From Thiomicrorhabdus marina (GTDB lineage Bacteria; Pseudomonadota; Gammaproteobacteria; Thiomicrospirales; Thiomicrospiraceae), in NCBI RefSeq assembly GCF_017571465.1, contig NZ_JAGETV010000018.1, forward strand, positions 1 to 48,410: 48,410 nt of DNA, read 5' to 3'. This document shows, piece after piece, positions 7,151 to 16,408 of the stretch; position 1 is the first letter of the stretch; every line of letters begins with the position of its first letter. The notes beneath the pieces are model-generated. The model saw only the letters and a program-made list of their open reading frames with translations, ran no database searches and had not been told where the DNA came from. The position numbers were made by a program, and so were the translations under genes.

Positions 7151-9094
7151 ATGCCAATCATCACTTTACCTGACGGGTCTACTAGAGAATTTGAGCAAGC
7201 AGTTTCTGTTATGCAGGTTGCCGAAAGCATCGGTACCGGTTTAGCAAAAGCAACAGTGGCGGGGCGTGTAAACGGTACCCTGAAAGACGCCAGTGATTTA
7301 ATCACCGAAGATGCAGCGCTTGAAATCGTGACCATGAAAGATGATGACGGTGTTCATATTATGCGTCACTCTTGTGCGCACCTTATGGGGCATGCGCTAA
7401 AGCAGCTTTATCCGGATGTCAAAATGGCAATCGGTCCGGTTATCGATAACGGTTTTTATTATGACATCGATATGGAATACAAAATCACGCCGGAAGATTT
7501 GAAAAAAATCGAAAAGCGCATGAATGAGCTGGCGAAAACCAAATACCCTGTAATCAAGAAAATGCTACCGCGTGCAGAAGCAATCAAGACTTTTGAAGAG
7601 CGTGGCGAAGAGTACAAGTTGGAATTGATTCGTGACCTGCCGGACGAAACCGACTTTGGTTTCTACTTCCATGAAGAATACGTTGATATGTGTGTTGGTC
7701 CGCACGTACCAAATATGGCGTTCACTAAAGCGTTTAAATTGACTCACGTTGCCGGTGCATACTGGCGCGGTAATTCAGACAATAAAATGTTACAGCGTAT
7801 CTATGGTGTGGCATTCCCAGACAAGCAGTCGCTAAAAGACTACTTGAAAATGATGGAAGAAGCGGAAAAACGTGATCACCGTAAACTGGGTAAAACGCTG
7901 GATTTATTCCATGTTGATGAAGTGGCTCCAGGGATGGCGTACTGGCATCCAAAAGGCTACAAGCTATACCGCATTGTTGAAGAATATATGCGTGGTCAGT
8001 TGGTGGCTAACGATTACGACGAGATTCGCACGCCTTTTATTATGGATCGTTCACTTTGGGAAAAATCGGGGCACTGGGACAAGTTCAAAGAGAACATGTT
8101 TACCACTGAAACCGATAACCGCGATTACGCTGTAAAACCAATGAACTGCCCAGGGCATATTCAGGTTTATAACCAACACCTACGTTCTTACCGTGACTTG
8201 CCGGCGCGTATTGCCGAGTTTGGTACCGTTCACCGTAATGAGCCGTCTGGAACCTTGCACGGTTTGATGCGTGTTCGCTCATTTACTCAGGATGATGCGC
8301 ACATCTTCTGTACCCCTGAACAAATCAAGTCAGAAGTTCAAGGTTGTATTGATCTGGTTTACGAAACTTACAATGATTTCGGTTTCGATAATATTGCGGT
8401 TAAATTCTCTACGCGTCCTGAGATGCGAGTCGGTTCTGACGAGGTTTGGGACCTTGCGGAAACCGCTTTGGAAGAAACGCTAAAAGACGCAGGTTTGGAT
8501 TATGCTCTACAGCCGGGCGAAGGTGCGTTCTATGGACCGAAAATTGAATTCCAATTGAAAGACTGTATCGGTCGTGTTTGGCAATGTGGAACGATCCAGC
8601 TAGATTTCTCGATGACACAAGCAGAACGTCTAAACGCGGTTTATGTTGATTCGGATAATGAGAAAAAGCATCCGGTCATGATTCACCGTGCCATTTTAGG
8701 TTCGCTTGAGCGTTTCGTGGGTATTTTGGTAGAACACTATGAGGGTAAATTCCCGACTTGGCTGGCACCAACACAGGTGGTAATCGCATCAATTTCCGAA
8801 GTACACAATGATTATGTCCAAGATTTCGCGAAAAAACTGCAAAAACATGGCTTTAGAGTCGAAACAGACTTGAGAAATGAGAAAGTTGGGTTTAAAATTC
8901 GCGAGCACACAATGCAACGCGTGCCATATATCTTGGTCGTTGGTGACCAAGAGAAAGAGCAAGGTACTGTAAATGTACGTGCTCGTGGTGGAAACAACCT
9001 AGGTTCATTTGATTATGATCAGATGCTGAAATTGCTTTTAGATGATATTTCAAACCTTGGTCGTGTGGTGGAATCACCTGACACCCAAAACTAA
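7151..9094 (+). CDS. thrS: Threonyl-tRNA synthetase
   Basis: 647 aa (642 in E. coli). Start chosen at [16 protein letters not shown], where the TGS domain begins; an open frame runs upstream to 7010 but is not conserved-looking. An AAAAGAG ribosome site precedes the ATG. Domains: TGS (1-62), SAD editing domain with [13 protein letters not shown], class II catalytic core (motif 2 [20 protein letters not shown]; zinc ligand Cys in KPMNCPGHI) and the C-terminal anticodon-binding domain. Charges tRNA-Thr. Followed directly by infC as in other gammaproteobacteria. Confidence 0.98.
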   Translation: MPIITLPDGSTREFEQAVSVMQVAESIGTGLAKATVAGRVNGTLKDASDLITEDAALEIVTMKDDDGVHIMRHSCAHLMGHALKQLYPDVKMAIGPVIDNGFYYDIDMEYKITPEDLKKIEKRMNELAKTKYPVIKKMLPRAEAIKTFEERGEEYKLELIRDLPDETDFGFYFHEEYVDMCVGPHVPNMAFTKAFKLTHVAGAYWRGNSDNKMLQRIYGVAFPDKQSLKDYLKMMEEAEKRDHRKLGKTLDLFHVDEVAPGMAYWHPKGYKLYRIVEEYMRGQLVANDYDEIRTPFIMDRSLWEKSGHWDKFKENMFTTETDNRDYAVKPMNCPGHIQVYNQHLRSYRDLPARIAEFGTVHRNEPSGTLHGLMRVRSFTQDDAHIFCTPEQIKSEVQGCIDLVYETYNDFGFDNIAVKFSTRPEMRVGSDEVWDLAETALEETLKDAGLDYALQPGEGAFYGPKIEFQLKDCIGRVWQCGTIQLDFSMTQAERLNAVYVDSDNEKKHPVMIHRAILGSLERFVGILVEHYEGKFPTWLAPTQVVIASISEVHNDYVQDFAKKLQKHGFRVETDLRNEKVGFKIREHTMQRVPYILVVGDQEKEQGTVNVRARGGNNLGSFDYDQMLKLLLDDISNLGRVVESPDTQN

Positions 9095-9121
9095 ATTTTT
9101 AAACAACTGGAGGATATTGCC

Positions 9122-9676
9122 ATCGCAATTCGAAGAGGTCGCGGAAGACCGCAACAACCTGAAGCCCCTAAAGATAGAATTAACAAAGCGATTACTGCGA
9201 AAGAAGTTCGTCTGATTGGCGCTGAAGGTGAGCAAGTTGGAATCGTTTCAATCCAAGAAGCACTTGAAGCTGCACAGGAAGCAGGTTTAGATCTAGTCGA
9301 AATCACTGCGAAGGCAAGCCCGCCGGTTTGTAAAGTTATGGACTACGGCAAGTATTTGTATCAGCAGCAGAAAAAAGCGCATGAAGCAAAGAAAAAGCAG
9401 AAACAAGTCCAAGTTAAAGAAGTTAAGTTTCGCCCAGGAACTGAGGAGGGAGATTATCAGGTCAAGCTACGCAACCTGGTGAAATTCCTAGGTAAGGGAG
9501 ATCGCGTCAAGGTAACCATCTGGTTCCGTGGTCGTGAAATCACTCACAAGGAACTGGGATTGAAGGTGTTGGAGCGCGTACGCGACGATATTCAGGACAT
9601 CGGTACTGTTGAACAGATGCCGAAGATGGAAGGTCGTCAAATGCAAATGATGGTTGCTCCAATCAAAAAAGGCTAA
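9122..9676 (+). CDS. infC: Translation initiation factor IF-3, rare ATC start
   Basis: 184 aa if read from ATC at 9122. No ATG/GTG/TTG occurs in frame until deep inside the conserved N-terminal domain (ATG at 9338). GGAGG at 9109-9113 lies 8 nt before the ATC; ATT at 9116 (spacing 2) and ATT at 9128 (spacing 14) are worse. Non-AUG starts are a conserved feature of infC and let IF-3 repress its own translation. N-terminal domain [25 protein letters not shown], linker rich in Lys, C-terminal domain [19 protein letters not shown] and [16 protein letters not shown]-3 controls start-codon selection on the 30S subunit. Confidence 0.95.
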   Translation: MAIRRGRGRPQQPEAPKDRINKAITAKEVRLIGAEGEQVGIVSIQEALEAAQEAGLDLVEITAKASPPVCKVMDYGKYLYQQQKKAHEAKKKQKQVQVKEVKFRPGTEEGDYQVKLRNLVKFLGKGDRVKVTIWFRGREITHKELGLKVLERVRDDIQDIGTVEQMPKMEGRQMQMMVAPIKKG

Positions 9677-9844
9677 TTAGGTCACTAATTGAGTCAAACA
9701 CAACAGCTGGGACGTTCCTGAATAGGGCGTTACCGGTGCAGCTCCCTCAGTGCTGTTTGTTGTTTCCACTGGCCTCGTAAGAGGCTAAAACTGAAATCAA
9801 GTAGGACTATTTATAGTTACTGCTTAAATGCGGAGTTTTATTTC
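9677..9844 (+). promoter_or_regulatory. infC-rpmI leader with hairpins (possible L20 autoregulatory site)
   Basis: 168 nt between infC and rpmI with no open frame. AACAGC near 9702 can pair with GCTGTT near 9751, enclosing a structured segment, and CCTCGTAAGAGG (about 9773-9784) forms a small hairpin. In E. coli, ribosomal protein L20 represses rpmI-rplT by binding this intergenic RNA. A similar role here is inferred from position only. Confidence 0.4.
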
Positions 9845-10042
9845 ATGCCAAAGATGAAATCTAACAGCAGCGCTCGTAAGCGCTTCAAAAAAACTGGCTC
9901 TGGCCGTTTTAAATGCAAACAGTCTCACCTTCGTCACATTCTGACTAAGAAGTCGACTAAGCGTAAACGTCACCTTCGTGCTGGCAGCATGATTCACGAT
10001 AACGATGTGGCAATGGTTCGCCGCATGCTACCTTACGCTTAA
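9845..10042 (+). CDS. rpmI: 50S ribosomal protein L35
   Basis: 65 aa, exact family size. Very basic, with the family motifs [35 protein letters not shown] and a C-terminal VRRMLPYA. Part of the infC-rpmI-rplT operon; rplT begins 16 nt downstream. Component of the large ribosomal subunit. Confidence 0.98.
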   Translation: MPKMKSNSSARKRFKKTGSGRFKCKQSHLRHILTKKSTKRKRHLRAGSMIHDNDVAMVRRMLPYA

Positions 10043-10058
10043 TTGGGAGATTTAAAGC

Positions 10059-10415
10059 ATGGCAAGAGTTAAAAGAGGCGTAATCGCACGCCGTCGTCAT
10101 AACAAAGTTCTTAAAGCTGCGAAAGGTTACTACGGTGCACGTCGCAAAGTTTTCCGCGTTGCTAAGCAAGCGGTAATCAAAGCGGGTCAATATGCATACC
10201 GTGACCGTCGTCAGCGTAAACGTCAATTCCGTCGTCTATGGATCGCGCGTATCAACGCAGCGGCTCGTATGAACGGAATGACTTATAGCCGTTTCATCAA
10301 CGGTGTTGCTAAGGCTGGTATCCAAGTTGACCGTAAGGTTCTTGCGGATATCGCTGTTCATGACGCAGCAGCGTTTGCAGCAATTGCTGAAAAAGCAAAA
10401 GCGGCTTTAGCGTAA
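10059..10415 (+). CDS. rplT: 50S ribosomal protein L20
   Basis: 118 aa, as in E. coli. Starts [19 protein letters not shown] and holds [16 protein letters not shown] and [16 protein letters not shown]. Binds 23S rRNA early in 50S assembly and, in related bacteria, represses its own operon. GGGAG precedes the ATG. Followed by a strong terminator. Confidence 0.98.
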   Translation: MARVKRGVIARRRHNKVLKAAKGYYGARRKVFRVAKQAVIKAGQYAYRDRRQRKRQFRRLWIARINAAARMNGMTYSRFINGVAKAGIQVDRKVLADIAVHDAAAFAAIAEKAKAALA

Positions 10416-10446
10416 GCGCATTCTTAACCGTTTAGGCGGTTATCCT

Positions 10447-10477
10447 AAATAGGGGGCTTAGGTCCCCTATTTTTTTC
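10447..10477 (+). terminator. Intrinsic terminator after rplT
   Basis: AAATAGGGG pairs with CCCCTATTT around an 8-base loop, followed by a run of T residues. A strong rho-independent terminator that separates the rplT and pheS transcription units. Confidence 0.9.
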
Positions 10478-10568
10478 TTTTCCGATTGCCCTTTTATGAG
10501 GGGTTATAAAGTTTTTATAAAAGAGAAGATTGATCTGGTTTTGCCTGAAAAAGCAGGGCGTTTTCGGA

Positions 10569-10574
10569 TATAAT
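10569..10574 (+). promoter_or_regulatory. Candidate pheS promoter -10 box
   Basis: A perfect TATAAT, preceded by CGGA. The nearest -35-like TTGCCT (10541-10546) is 22 bp away, which is too far for a standard promoter, so only the -10 is supported. No phenylalanine-rich leader peptide of the pheM type was seen before pheS. Confidence 0.45.
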
Positions 10575-10615
10575 CCTTTGTTTTATAAAGAATTTTAAGC
10601 TGTTTTAGGATTTAA

Positions 10616-11620
<1,005 letters not shown>

Positions 11621-11661
11621 TTCTGCTGCAAGCGACTAAACAATAAAGGCACTGATCAAAA

Positions 11662-14049
11662 ATGAAATTTAGTGAGAATTGGTTACGTCAATGGACCAAC
11701 CCGGAATGGAATGCTAACGAGCTAGCTGAAGAGTTAAGCTTAGCTGGTTTGGAAGTTGATGATGTAGAACCGGTAGCAGGTGAGTTTACCAATGTGGTTG
11801 TTGGTCACGTTGTATCGATGGAAAAGCACCCAGACGCGGATAAACTGAACGTTACGCAAGTTAATGTTGGCGAAGAAGAATTAGTACAAATCGTATGTGG
11901 TGCGAAAAACGTTCAACCAGGGCAAAAAGTTTGCTGTGCAATGGTTGGAGCAAAGCTACCGGGCGACTTCAAAATCAAAAAAGCCAAGTTACGCGGCGTA
12001 CCTTCAAACGGCATGTTGTGTGGTGCGACTGAAATCGGTCTGCCGGATGATGGTGTTGATGGTTTGCACCTACTGCCGGAAGACGCGCCGATCGGCATGG
12101 ATGTTCGTGAATATTTAGAATTAAACGATATGTCGATTGATGTCGATTTGACGCCAAACCGCGCCGACTGTTTTAGCGTCATGGGTATTGCCCGTGATGT
12201 GAATGCCATCAGCGGTGCAGGTTTAACCGTTCCTTTTGAGGAAAAAGAAATGGCTGGCTCAACAGCGTGTTCTGTAGAAATTGATGTGCAAGAGCCGCAA
12301 GCTTGTCCTAAATATCTAGGTTGTATGGTTACCGGTTTTAACGCTAAAGCGGAAACGCCGCGTTGGATGAAACAGCGTCTTGAGCGCTCTGGTCTTCGTC
12401 CATTAAGTTTAACGGTTGATATCACTAACTATGTATTGTTGGAGATGGGTCAGCCGATGCACGCGTTTGACTCGGATAAGCTGCAAGGTGCAGTGCAAGT
12501 TCGTATGGCGCAAAACGGTGAAAAACTAACGACGCTAGATGAAAAAGAAGTGACGCTAAGCGACGATACGTTGGTTATTGCTGATGACTCCGGCGCGATT
12601 GCGCTGGCCGGTATTATGGGTGGTCTAAGCACGTCGGTGACTGATGAAACTACATCTATCTTCTTCGAGTGCGCACACTTTGCACCGTTAGCGATTACCG
12701 GTAAAGCCCGTAAATACGGTTTGCACACGGATTCGTCAATGCGTTTTGAGCGTGGTGTTGATCCTCAGCTACCAGAGCGTGCGCTAAACCGGGCGTTAAG
12801 TCTATTGCTTGAGATTGCCGGCGGTGAAGTCAGCGCTATCGATGCAAAAATTTCTGCGGAAAATATTCCTGCGCCAGCACAAATTACGTTGCGTGCGAAA
12901 ACGGTTACCGACAAATTAGGTGTTGCTGTGTCTGCTGAGCAGATTGAAGATATCTTTACTAAGCTTGGCTTTGGGATTGAAGCGATAGATGGTGGTTGGT
13001 CTATGACAGCGCCGTCATACCGTTTTGATATGCAAATCGAGATGGATTTGGTGGAAGAAATCGGTCGTATCTACGGTTATAACAATCTACCGGAAGACCC
13101 AGTTCTTGCGCCAATTACTCTACGTGAACTACCGGAATCGGAACAAGAACTAATGGCGTTGAAAACGGCCTTGGTGCAAAACGGTTACAACGAAGTGGTG
13201 ACCTACTCTTTTGTGGAAGAGAAAAAGCAGCAAGCGATTGCACCGGATTTGCCGTATGTTCTACTACAGAACCCAATTTCGGAAGACATGAAAGCAATGC
13301 GTACTACTCTGTTTCCAGGTCTTTTGCAGTCGATTGCCTATAACCAAAATCGTCAGCAAGGACGCGTTCGTATGTTCGAATCTGGTTTGGTTTTCTATAA
13401 AAACGACCAAGATGAGACCGGCGCAACCCAAGTGCCTATGTTAGCAGGCGCTATCGTTGGTCCGGTTGCCGCTTCAGGTTGGGATGAGAAACCGCGTAAT
13501 GCAGATTTCTTCGACCTGAAAGGCGATGTAGAAACGTTATTACGTATGAGCCATCAGCTAGGTAAGATTCGTTTTGAAGCTTGTAACAATCCGGCTCTGC
13601 ATCCCGGTCAGTCGGCATCGTTGATGAAAGACGGCAAAGAAGTGGGGATTATCGGTCAGTTGCATCCGCAATTGGTGAAAACCATGGGAGTCTCCGGCAC
13701 GGTGTTTATGTTCCAAGTTCGTCAAGATGCTTTGCTGACAATGGAGATTCCAGCAGCAGAGAAAATATCTAAATTCCCTGAAGTACAGCGTGATTTGGCG
13801 TTTGTGGTAGAACAGTCTTTGCCGGTACAGCAACTATTGGATGCAGTGAATGTTGAGTCTGAAATTCTTCGTTCAGTCGATATTTTTGATATCTACCGTG
13901 GGCAAGGAATTGAACCGGATCAAAAGAGTGTTGCTTTGACCTTAAAGCTACAACACCAAGATCGTACTTTGGAAGATGCTGAAGTAGAAAGTTTAGTTGA
14001 GCAAATTTTGCAGTCGGCAAAATCTGCGGTGAACGCAGAATTGCGTTAA
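11662..14049 (+). CDS. pheT: Phenylalanyl-tRNA synthetase beta subunit
   Basis: 795 aa, same as E. coli. N-terminal EMAP-type tRNA-binding domain (about 40-150: [27 protein letters not shown]), B3/B4 editing region, B5 domain, a pseudo-catalytic core and a C-terminal ferredoxin-fold anticodon-binding domain ([14 protein letters not shown] onward, about 705-795). Partner of PheS. ihfA begins 32 nt after its stop. Confidence 0.98.
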   Translation: MKFSENWLRQWTNPEWNANELAEELSLAGLEVDDVEPVAGEFTNVVVGHVVSMEKHPDADKLNVTQVNVGEEELVQIVCGAKNVQPGQKVCCAMVGAKLPGDFKIKKAKLRGVPSNGMLCGATEIGLPDDGVDGLHLLPEDAPIGMDVREYLELNDMSIDVDLTPNRADCFSVMGIARDVNAISGAGLTVPFEEKEMAGSTACSVEIDVQEPQACPKYLGCMVTGFNAKAETPRWMKQRLERSGLRPLSLTVDITNYVLLEMGQPMHAFDSDKLQGAVQVRMAQNGEKLTTLDEKEVTLSDDTLVIADDSGAIALAGIMGGLSTSVTDETTSIFFECAHFAPLAITGKARKYGLHTDSSMRFERGVDPQLPERALNRALSLLLEIAGGEVSAIDAKISAENIPAPAQITLRAKTVTDKLGVAVSAEQIEDIFTKLGFGIEAIDGGWSMTAPSYRFDMQIEMDLVEEIGRIYGYNNLPEDPVLAPITLRELPESEQELMALKTALVQNGYNEVVTYSFVEEKKQQAIAPDLPYVLLQNPISEDMKAMRTTLFPGLLQSIAYNQNRQQGRVRMFESGLVFYKNDQDETGATQVPMLAGAIVGPVAASGWDEKPRNADFFDLKGDVETLLRMSHQLGKIRFEACNNPALHPGQSASLMKDGKEVGIIGQLHPQLVKTMGVSGTVFMFQVRQDALLTMEIPAAEKISKFPEVQRDLAFVVEQSLPVQQLLDAVNVESEILRSVDIFDIYRGQGIEPDQKSVALTLKLQHQDRTLEDAEVESLVEQILQSAKSAVNAELR

Positions 14050-14081
14050 TAAAAAAGAATAATTGATTAGGGGTACAAAGG

Positions 14082-14396
14082 ATGTCTGTGGAAAAATCAG
14101 ATACTTTAACCAAAGCGCAAATTGCGCAAGATCTATCAGATACATTCGGCTTTAACAAGCGTGAGTCTAAAGAGCTGGTCGAACAGTTCTATGAAGAAAT
14201 CAGTGATGTATTGGTTTCGGGTGAGCAGATTAAATTATCCGGTTTCGGTAACTTTGAACTGCGTGATAAAGCGTCTCGTCCAGGCCGTAACCCGAGAACT
14301 GGTGAAGATGTTCCTATTTCGGCACGAAGAGTGGTAACATTTAAACCAGGTCAGAAATTACGCGCACAAATAGATAGTTTTGATGGCAACCACTAA
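14082..14396 (+). CDS. ihfA: Integration host factor alpha subunit
   Basis: 104 aa HU/IHF family protein. [26 protein letters not shown], then the DNA-bending arm signature [20 protein letters not shown] with the intercalating proline, then [14 protein letters not shown]. With IHF-beta it bends DNA sharply at specific sites in recombination, replication and transcription. Position after pheT is conserved in gammaproteobacteria. Its 3' end overlaps the MerR gene by 14 bp. Confidence 0.97.
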   Translation: MSVEKSDTLTKAQIAQDLSDTFGFNKRESKELVEQFYEEISDVLVSGEQIKLSGFGNFELRDKASRPGRNPRTGEDVPISARRVVTFKPGQKLRAQIDSFDGNH

Positions 14397-14829
14397 AGCA
14401 AAATCGATCAATATTGACGCAATTCCAGCGAAGAAATACCTCACTATTGGTGAGGTATCGCGTTTTACCGGTATTAAAGACCATGTATTACGCTACTGGG
14501 AGCAGAATTTTGTTCAGTTAACGCCTTCTAAAAGAAGCGGACGACGTTATTACCAACGTGATGATGTCTTGTTGATTATTGAAATCAGCCGCCTCTTAAA
14601 TGAAGAAGGGTTGACCATTGTCGGTGCGCAAAACCGCTTAAGCAAGCAGCAAAAAAATAAAGCGGATGTTGCTCCATCCTTCGAGCCTGTTCAGCAAACC
14701 ATTGCCGAAGTTGATTCAGCCGCTCAGCCAAAAGTCGATTCCTCTCAGTTGCAACAAGCTCTGCAAATCGCAGAAGTGCTCCAGCAACAAATCAACGCCT
14801 TCCAAAAACACCTTAAAGAAAACTATTAG
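14383..14829 (+). CDS. MerR-family transcriptional regulator
   Basis: 148 aa from ATG 14383, which lies inside the end of ihfA (a TTG at 14380 is directly before it). An N-terminal MerR winged helix (about 18-85) contains [33 protein letters not shown] and the second helix [13 protein letters not shown] long Gln-rich coiled-coil-like tail (about 90-148) follows, with no metal-binding Cys. This small MerR gene regularly follows ihfA in gammaproteobacteria, and its target is unknown. Translation is probably coupled to ihfA. Confidence 0.9.
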   Translation: MATTKAKSINIDAIPAKKYLTIGEVSRFTGIKDHVLRYWEQNFVQLTPSKRSGRRYYQRDDVLLIIEISRLLNEEGLTIVGAQNRLSKQQKNKADVAPSFEPVQQTIAEVDSAAQPKVDSSQLQQALQIAEVLQQQINAFQKHLKENY

Positions 14830-14851
14830 TTATCTAAACCTCATTCTTAAT

Positions 14852-14928
14852 CGGAGTGTAGCGCAGTCTGGTAGCGCAGCAGTCTGGGGGACTGTTGGTC
14901 GTCGGTTCAAATCCGGCCTCTCCGACCA
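14852..14928 (+). tRNA. tRNA-Pro (GGG anticodon)
   Basis: 77-nt cloverleaf with an encoded 3' CCA. The acceptor stem CGGAGTG pairs with CTCTCCG with one T-T mismatch (6:67). The D arm is GTAGCGCAGTCTGGTAGCGC. The anticodon stem GCAGT/ACTGT encloses the loop CTGGGGG with GGG at 14886-14888, and the T arm contains GGTTCAAATCC. Reads CCC/CCU proline codons. Conserved location after ihfA-merR. Confidence 0.97.
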
Positions 14929-15038
14929 ATCTATGTTTGCTTCCCGTTTTACCTCAATTTATTAAACATGCATTTTAATTAATTATTTTTTTGAGTTGGA
15001 ATCGAAGCTCTATTTGGAGCTGACGAAGGGACTTGAGG

Positions 15039-15449
15039 TTACTTCCAATAACGTTTAATTAATTCGTGTGCATGCAGGCAGAAGAATTCTTTGCTCTGTT
15101 TACAGAGTACGCCTTTACTTGGATCGGGAAGTTCGGGAAATAGGCTGTAGAGAACTTGGGCCGGAATCATGTAATACAGGTCGGTAATTTCGTCGTAGCT
15201 GCGAAACTGCGCTTTCTGTAGATAAGGTTGTAAGCTTAGCGGAAAGGCTTCTTGTTGATAACTTCCTTCGGTTGCAGTCATTTCAAAAAGATAGCTGCCG
15301 CTGTAGAAAATTTCGACTTCTGGACAATTTGCATGTGATGTTTGCAGAACAAAGAAGTGTAGATATTGCTGTTCGGTATCCAGTAATAAACCAAGATAGG
15401 GTAATTGGTCGTCTTGACGCAGTAATTGGACGGCTTGCAGATAATTCAT
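15039..15449 (-). CDS. Hypothetical protein, 136 aa
   Basis: Not recognised. Start taken at MNYLQAVQLL (15449), because the longer open frame to 15530 would run through the intrinsic terminator hairpin of the gene upstream. No signal peptide or membrane segment. Moderately acidic, rich in Tyr, Phe, Leu and Gln, with two Cys near the C-terminus (GVLCKQSKEFFCLHAHELI). Ribosome site weak. Downstream is the unstructured 110-bp gap to tRNA-Pro on the opposite strand. Confidence 0.6.
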   Translation of the reverse strand: MNYLQAVQLLRQDDQLPYLGLLLDTEQQYLHFFVLQTSHANCPEVEIFYSGSYLFEMTATEGSYQQEAFPLSLQPYLQKAQFRSYDEITDLYYMIPAQVLYSLFPELPDPSKGVLCKQSKEFFCLHAHELIKRYWK

Positions 15450-15506
15450 AAAAGTGAGTTTTATTTGCGGGCGAGCTTCTATTATAAACCCACACGACAT
15501 AAAAAA

Positions 15507-15541
15507 ATAAGCGCTATTGAGGCCGTCCAATAGCGCTTATT
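15507..15541 (-). terminator. Intrinsic terminator of the 72-aa gene
   Basis: AAATAAGCGCTATTG and CAATAGCGCTTATTT form a perfect 15-bp stem with an 8-base loop. T runs flank it, with TTTTTT on the minus-strand side, so it ends transcription of the minus-strand gene at 15563-15781 and may also work for plus-strand transcription. Confidence 0.85.
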
Positions 15542-15562
15542 TGTATAGCGACTAGCAATAAA

Positions 15563-15781
15563 TTATGAATTAATTGTGTAGGTCGTGCCGGAATTTTTAC
15601 ATTTAACAACCATCTGTTGTTTTAAGTCTGCCTTAAAAAGACTCACAGGCTTTAATCTCACTTCTCCACCAGCGTTATGAATGGCATCGTGTAGTTTTTG
15701 TGATTGCGGGTTTTCAATAAACCCGGAATGAATCTCATCAATAACAGAAAAATTTTGAATATCGTTTGTTGTTATTTTCAT
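15563..15781 (-). CDS. Hypothetical small protein, 72 aa
   Basis: Not recognised. 72 aa, soluble, starting MKITTNDIQNFSVIDEIHSG; GGAA lies upstream of the ATG. Basic central part (GGEVRLKPVSLFKADLKQQ) and a single Cys. It has its own downstream terminator at 15507-15541, and tandem terminators of the next gene lie about 130 bp upstream, so it is a one-gene transcription unit. The clean terminator boundaries argue that it is real. Confidence 0.6.
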   Translation of the reverse strand: MKITTNDIQNFSVIDEIHSGFIENPQSQKLHDAIHNAGGEVRLKPVSLFKADLKQQMVVKCKNSGTTYTINS

Positions 15782-15913
15782 TGTCTATTCCATTGAGCGC
15801 TTCGAAGGAGGTTAATCCCTCAATAAATATGCGATATTTATCAAGAACTTTGGATAATAACCAACCAGAGTAAATGGTTATTTCAGGAACGGATTATAGA
15901 GGCTGAGAGAAAA

Positions 15914-16003
15914 AAATTCACTTGGTGAATTTACGTAGCAATAAGAGATAGTTTTTTCGGATGGGAAAATAAAAAAAACTCCCAAATCCATTTGAGAGTT
16001 ATC
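15914..16003 (-). terminator. Tandem intrinsic terminators of the 75-aa membrane protein gene
   Basis: Two minus-strand hairpins with T tracts lie in tandem. The first is an AACTCTCAAAT/ATTTGGGAGTT stem with one G-T pair at 15978-16000, followed by eight T residues. The second is AAATTCAC-CAA-GTGAATTT at about 15915-15934, followed by seven T residues. Apart from them, the 247-bp stretch 15782-16028 shows nothing. Confidence 0.8.
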
Positions 16004-16028
16004 TGCAGTTTGAGGATTGATGTTGAAA

Positions 16029-16256
16029 TTAATCCCGTATAGTTCGATGGCGGTAACTTTCTGCAGCTAAATAACAACCTCCTGTTATTAGGGCAACTGA
16101 CCATGCAATGATCAAACCTATAGAAATCAATGTAATGCCTTGTGTTAAGTCTTGCAAAATACTGACGTATAGGCCATAGCCAAACAGTAGTACAAAACCG
16201 ATTGTGCCAAAAGCCTGTGTACAGCGACCTGTGAAGATAAGTAATTGCGGGCTCAT
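16029..16256 (-). CDS. Small two-helix membrane protein, 75 aa
   Basis: 75 aa with two predicted membrane helices: about residues 15-35 (AFGTIGFVLLFGYGLYVSIL) and 40-64 (ITLISIGLIIAWSVALITGGCY). A short charged tail AESYRHRTIRD follows. AAGGAA ribosome site 8 nt before the ATG and tandem terminators after it support a real gene. Function unknown; not a clear member of any family I recognise. Confidence 0.7.
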   Translation of the reverse strand: MSPQLLIFTGRCTQAFGTIGFVLLFGYGLYVSILQDLTQGITLISIGLIIAWSVALITGGCYLAAESYRHRTIRD

Positions 16257-16408
16257 GGTAGTTTCCTTGCCAATGCAAGCACTGGTATAAATTAGAGACT
16301 AAGTAAATTTAAGTACTAATTTACCTGTGGTACGTAAAAATTACAATACCTGAGTTAAGGAAATTTAATAAAAATTATCGTTATAGATAAAAGTATGTTT
16401 TTTTACTG

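Noticed and set aside
10541-10574. Full sigma-70 promoter TTGCCT...TATAAT before pheS
   Set aside because: The spacer is 22 bp; only the -10 box is kept as a candidate.
15450-15530. 27-residue N-terminal extension of the 136-aa hypothetical protein
   Set aside because: It would be encoded by the terminator hairpin of the upstream gene.
15800-15871. Small plus-strand peptide after a strong GGAGG site near 15806
   Set aside because: The next ATG is about 20 nt away and opens only 14 codons; spacing does not fit translation.
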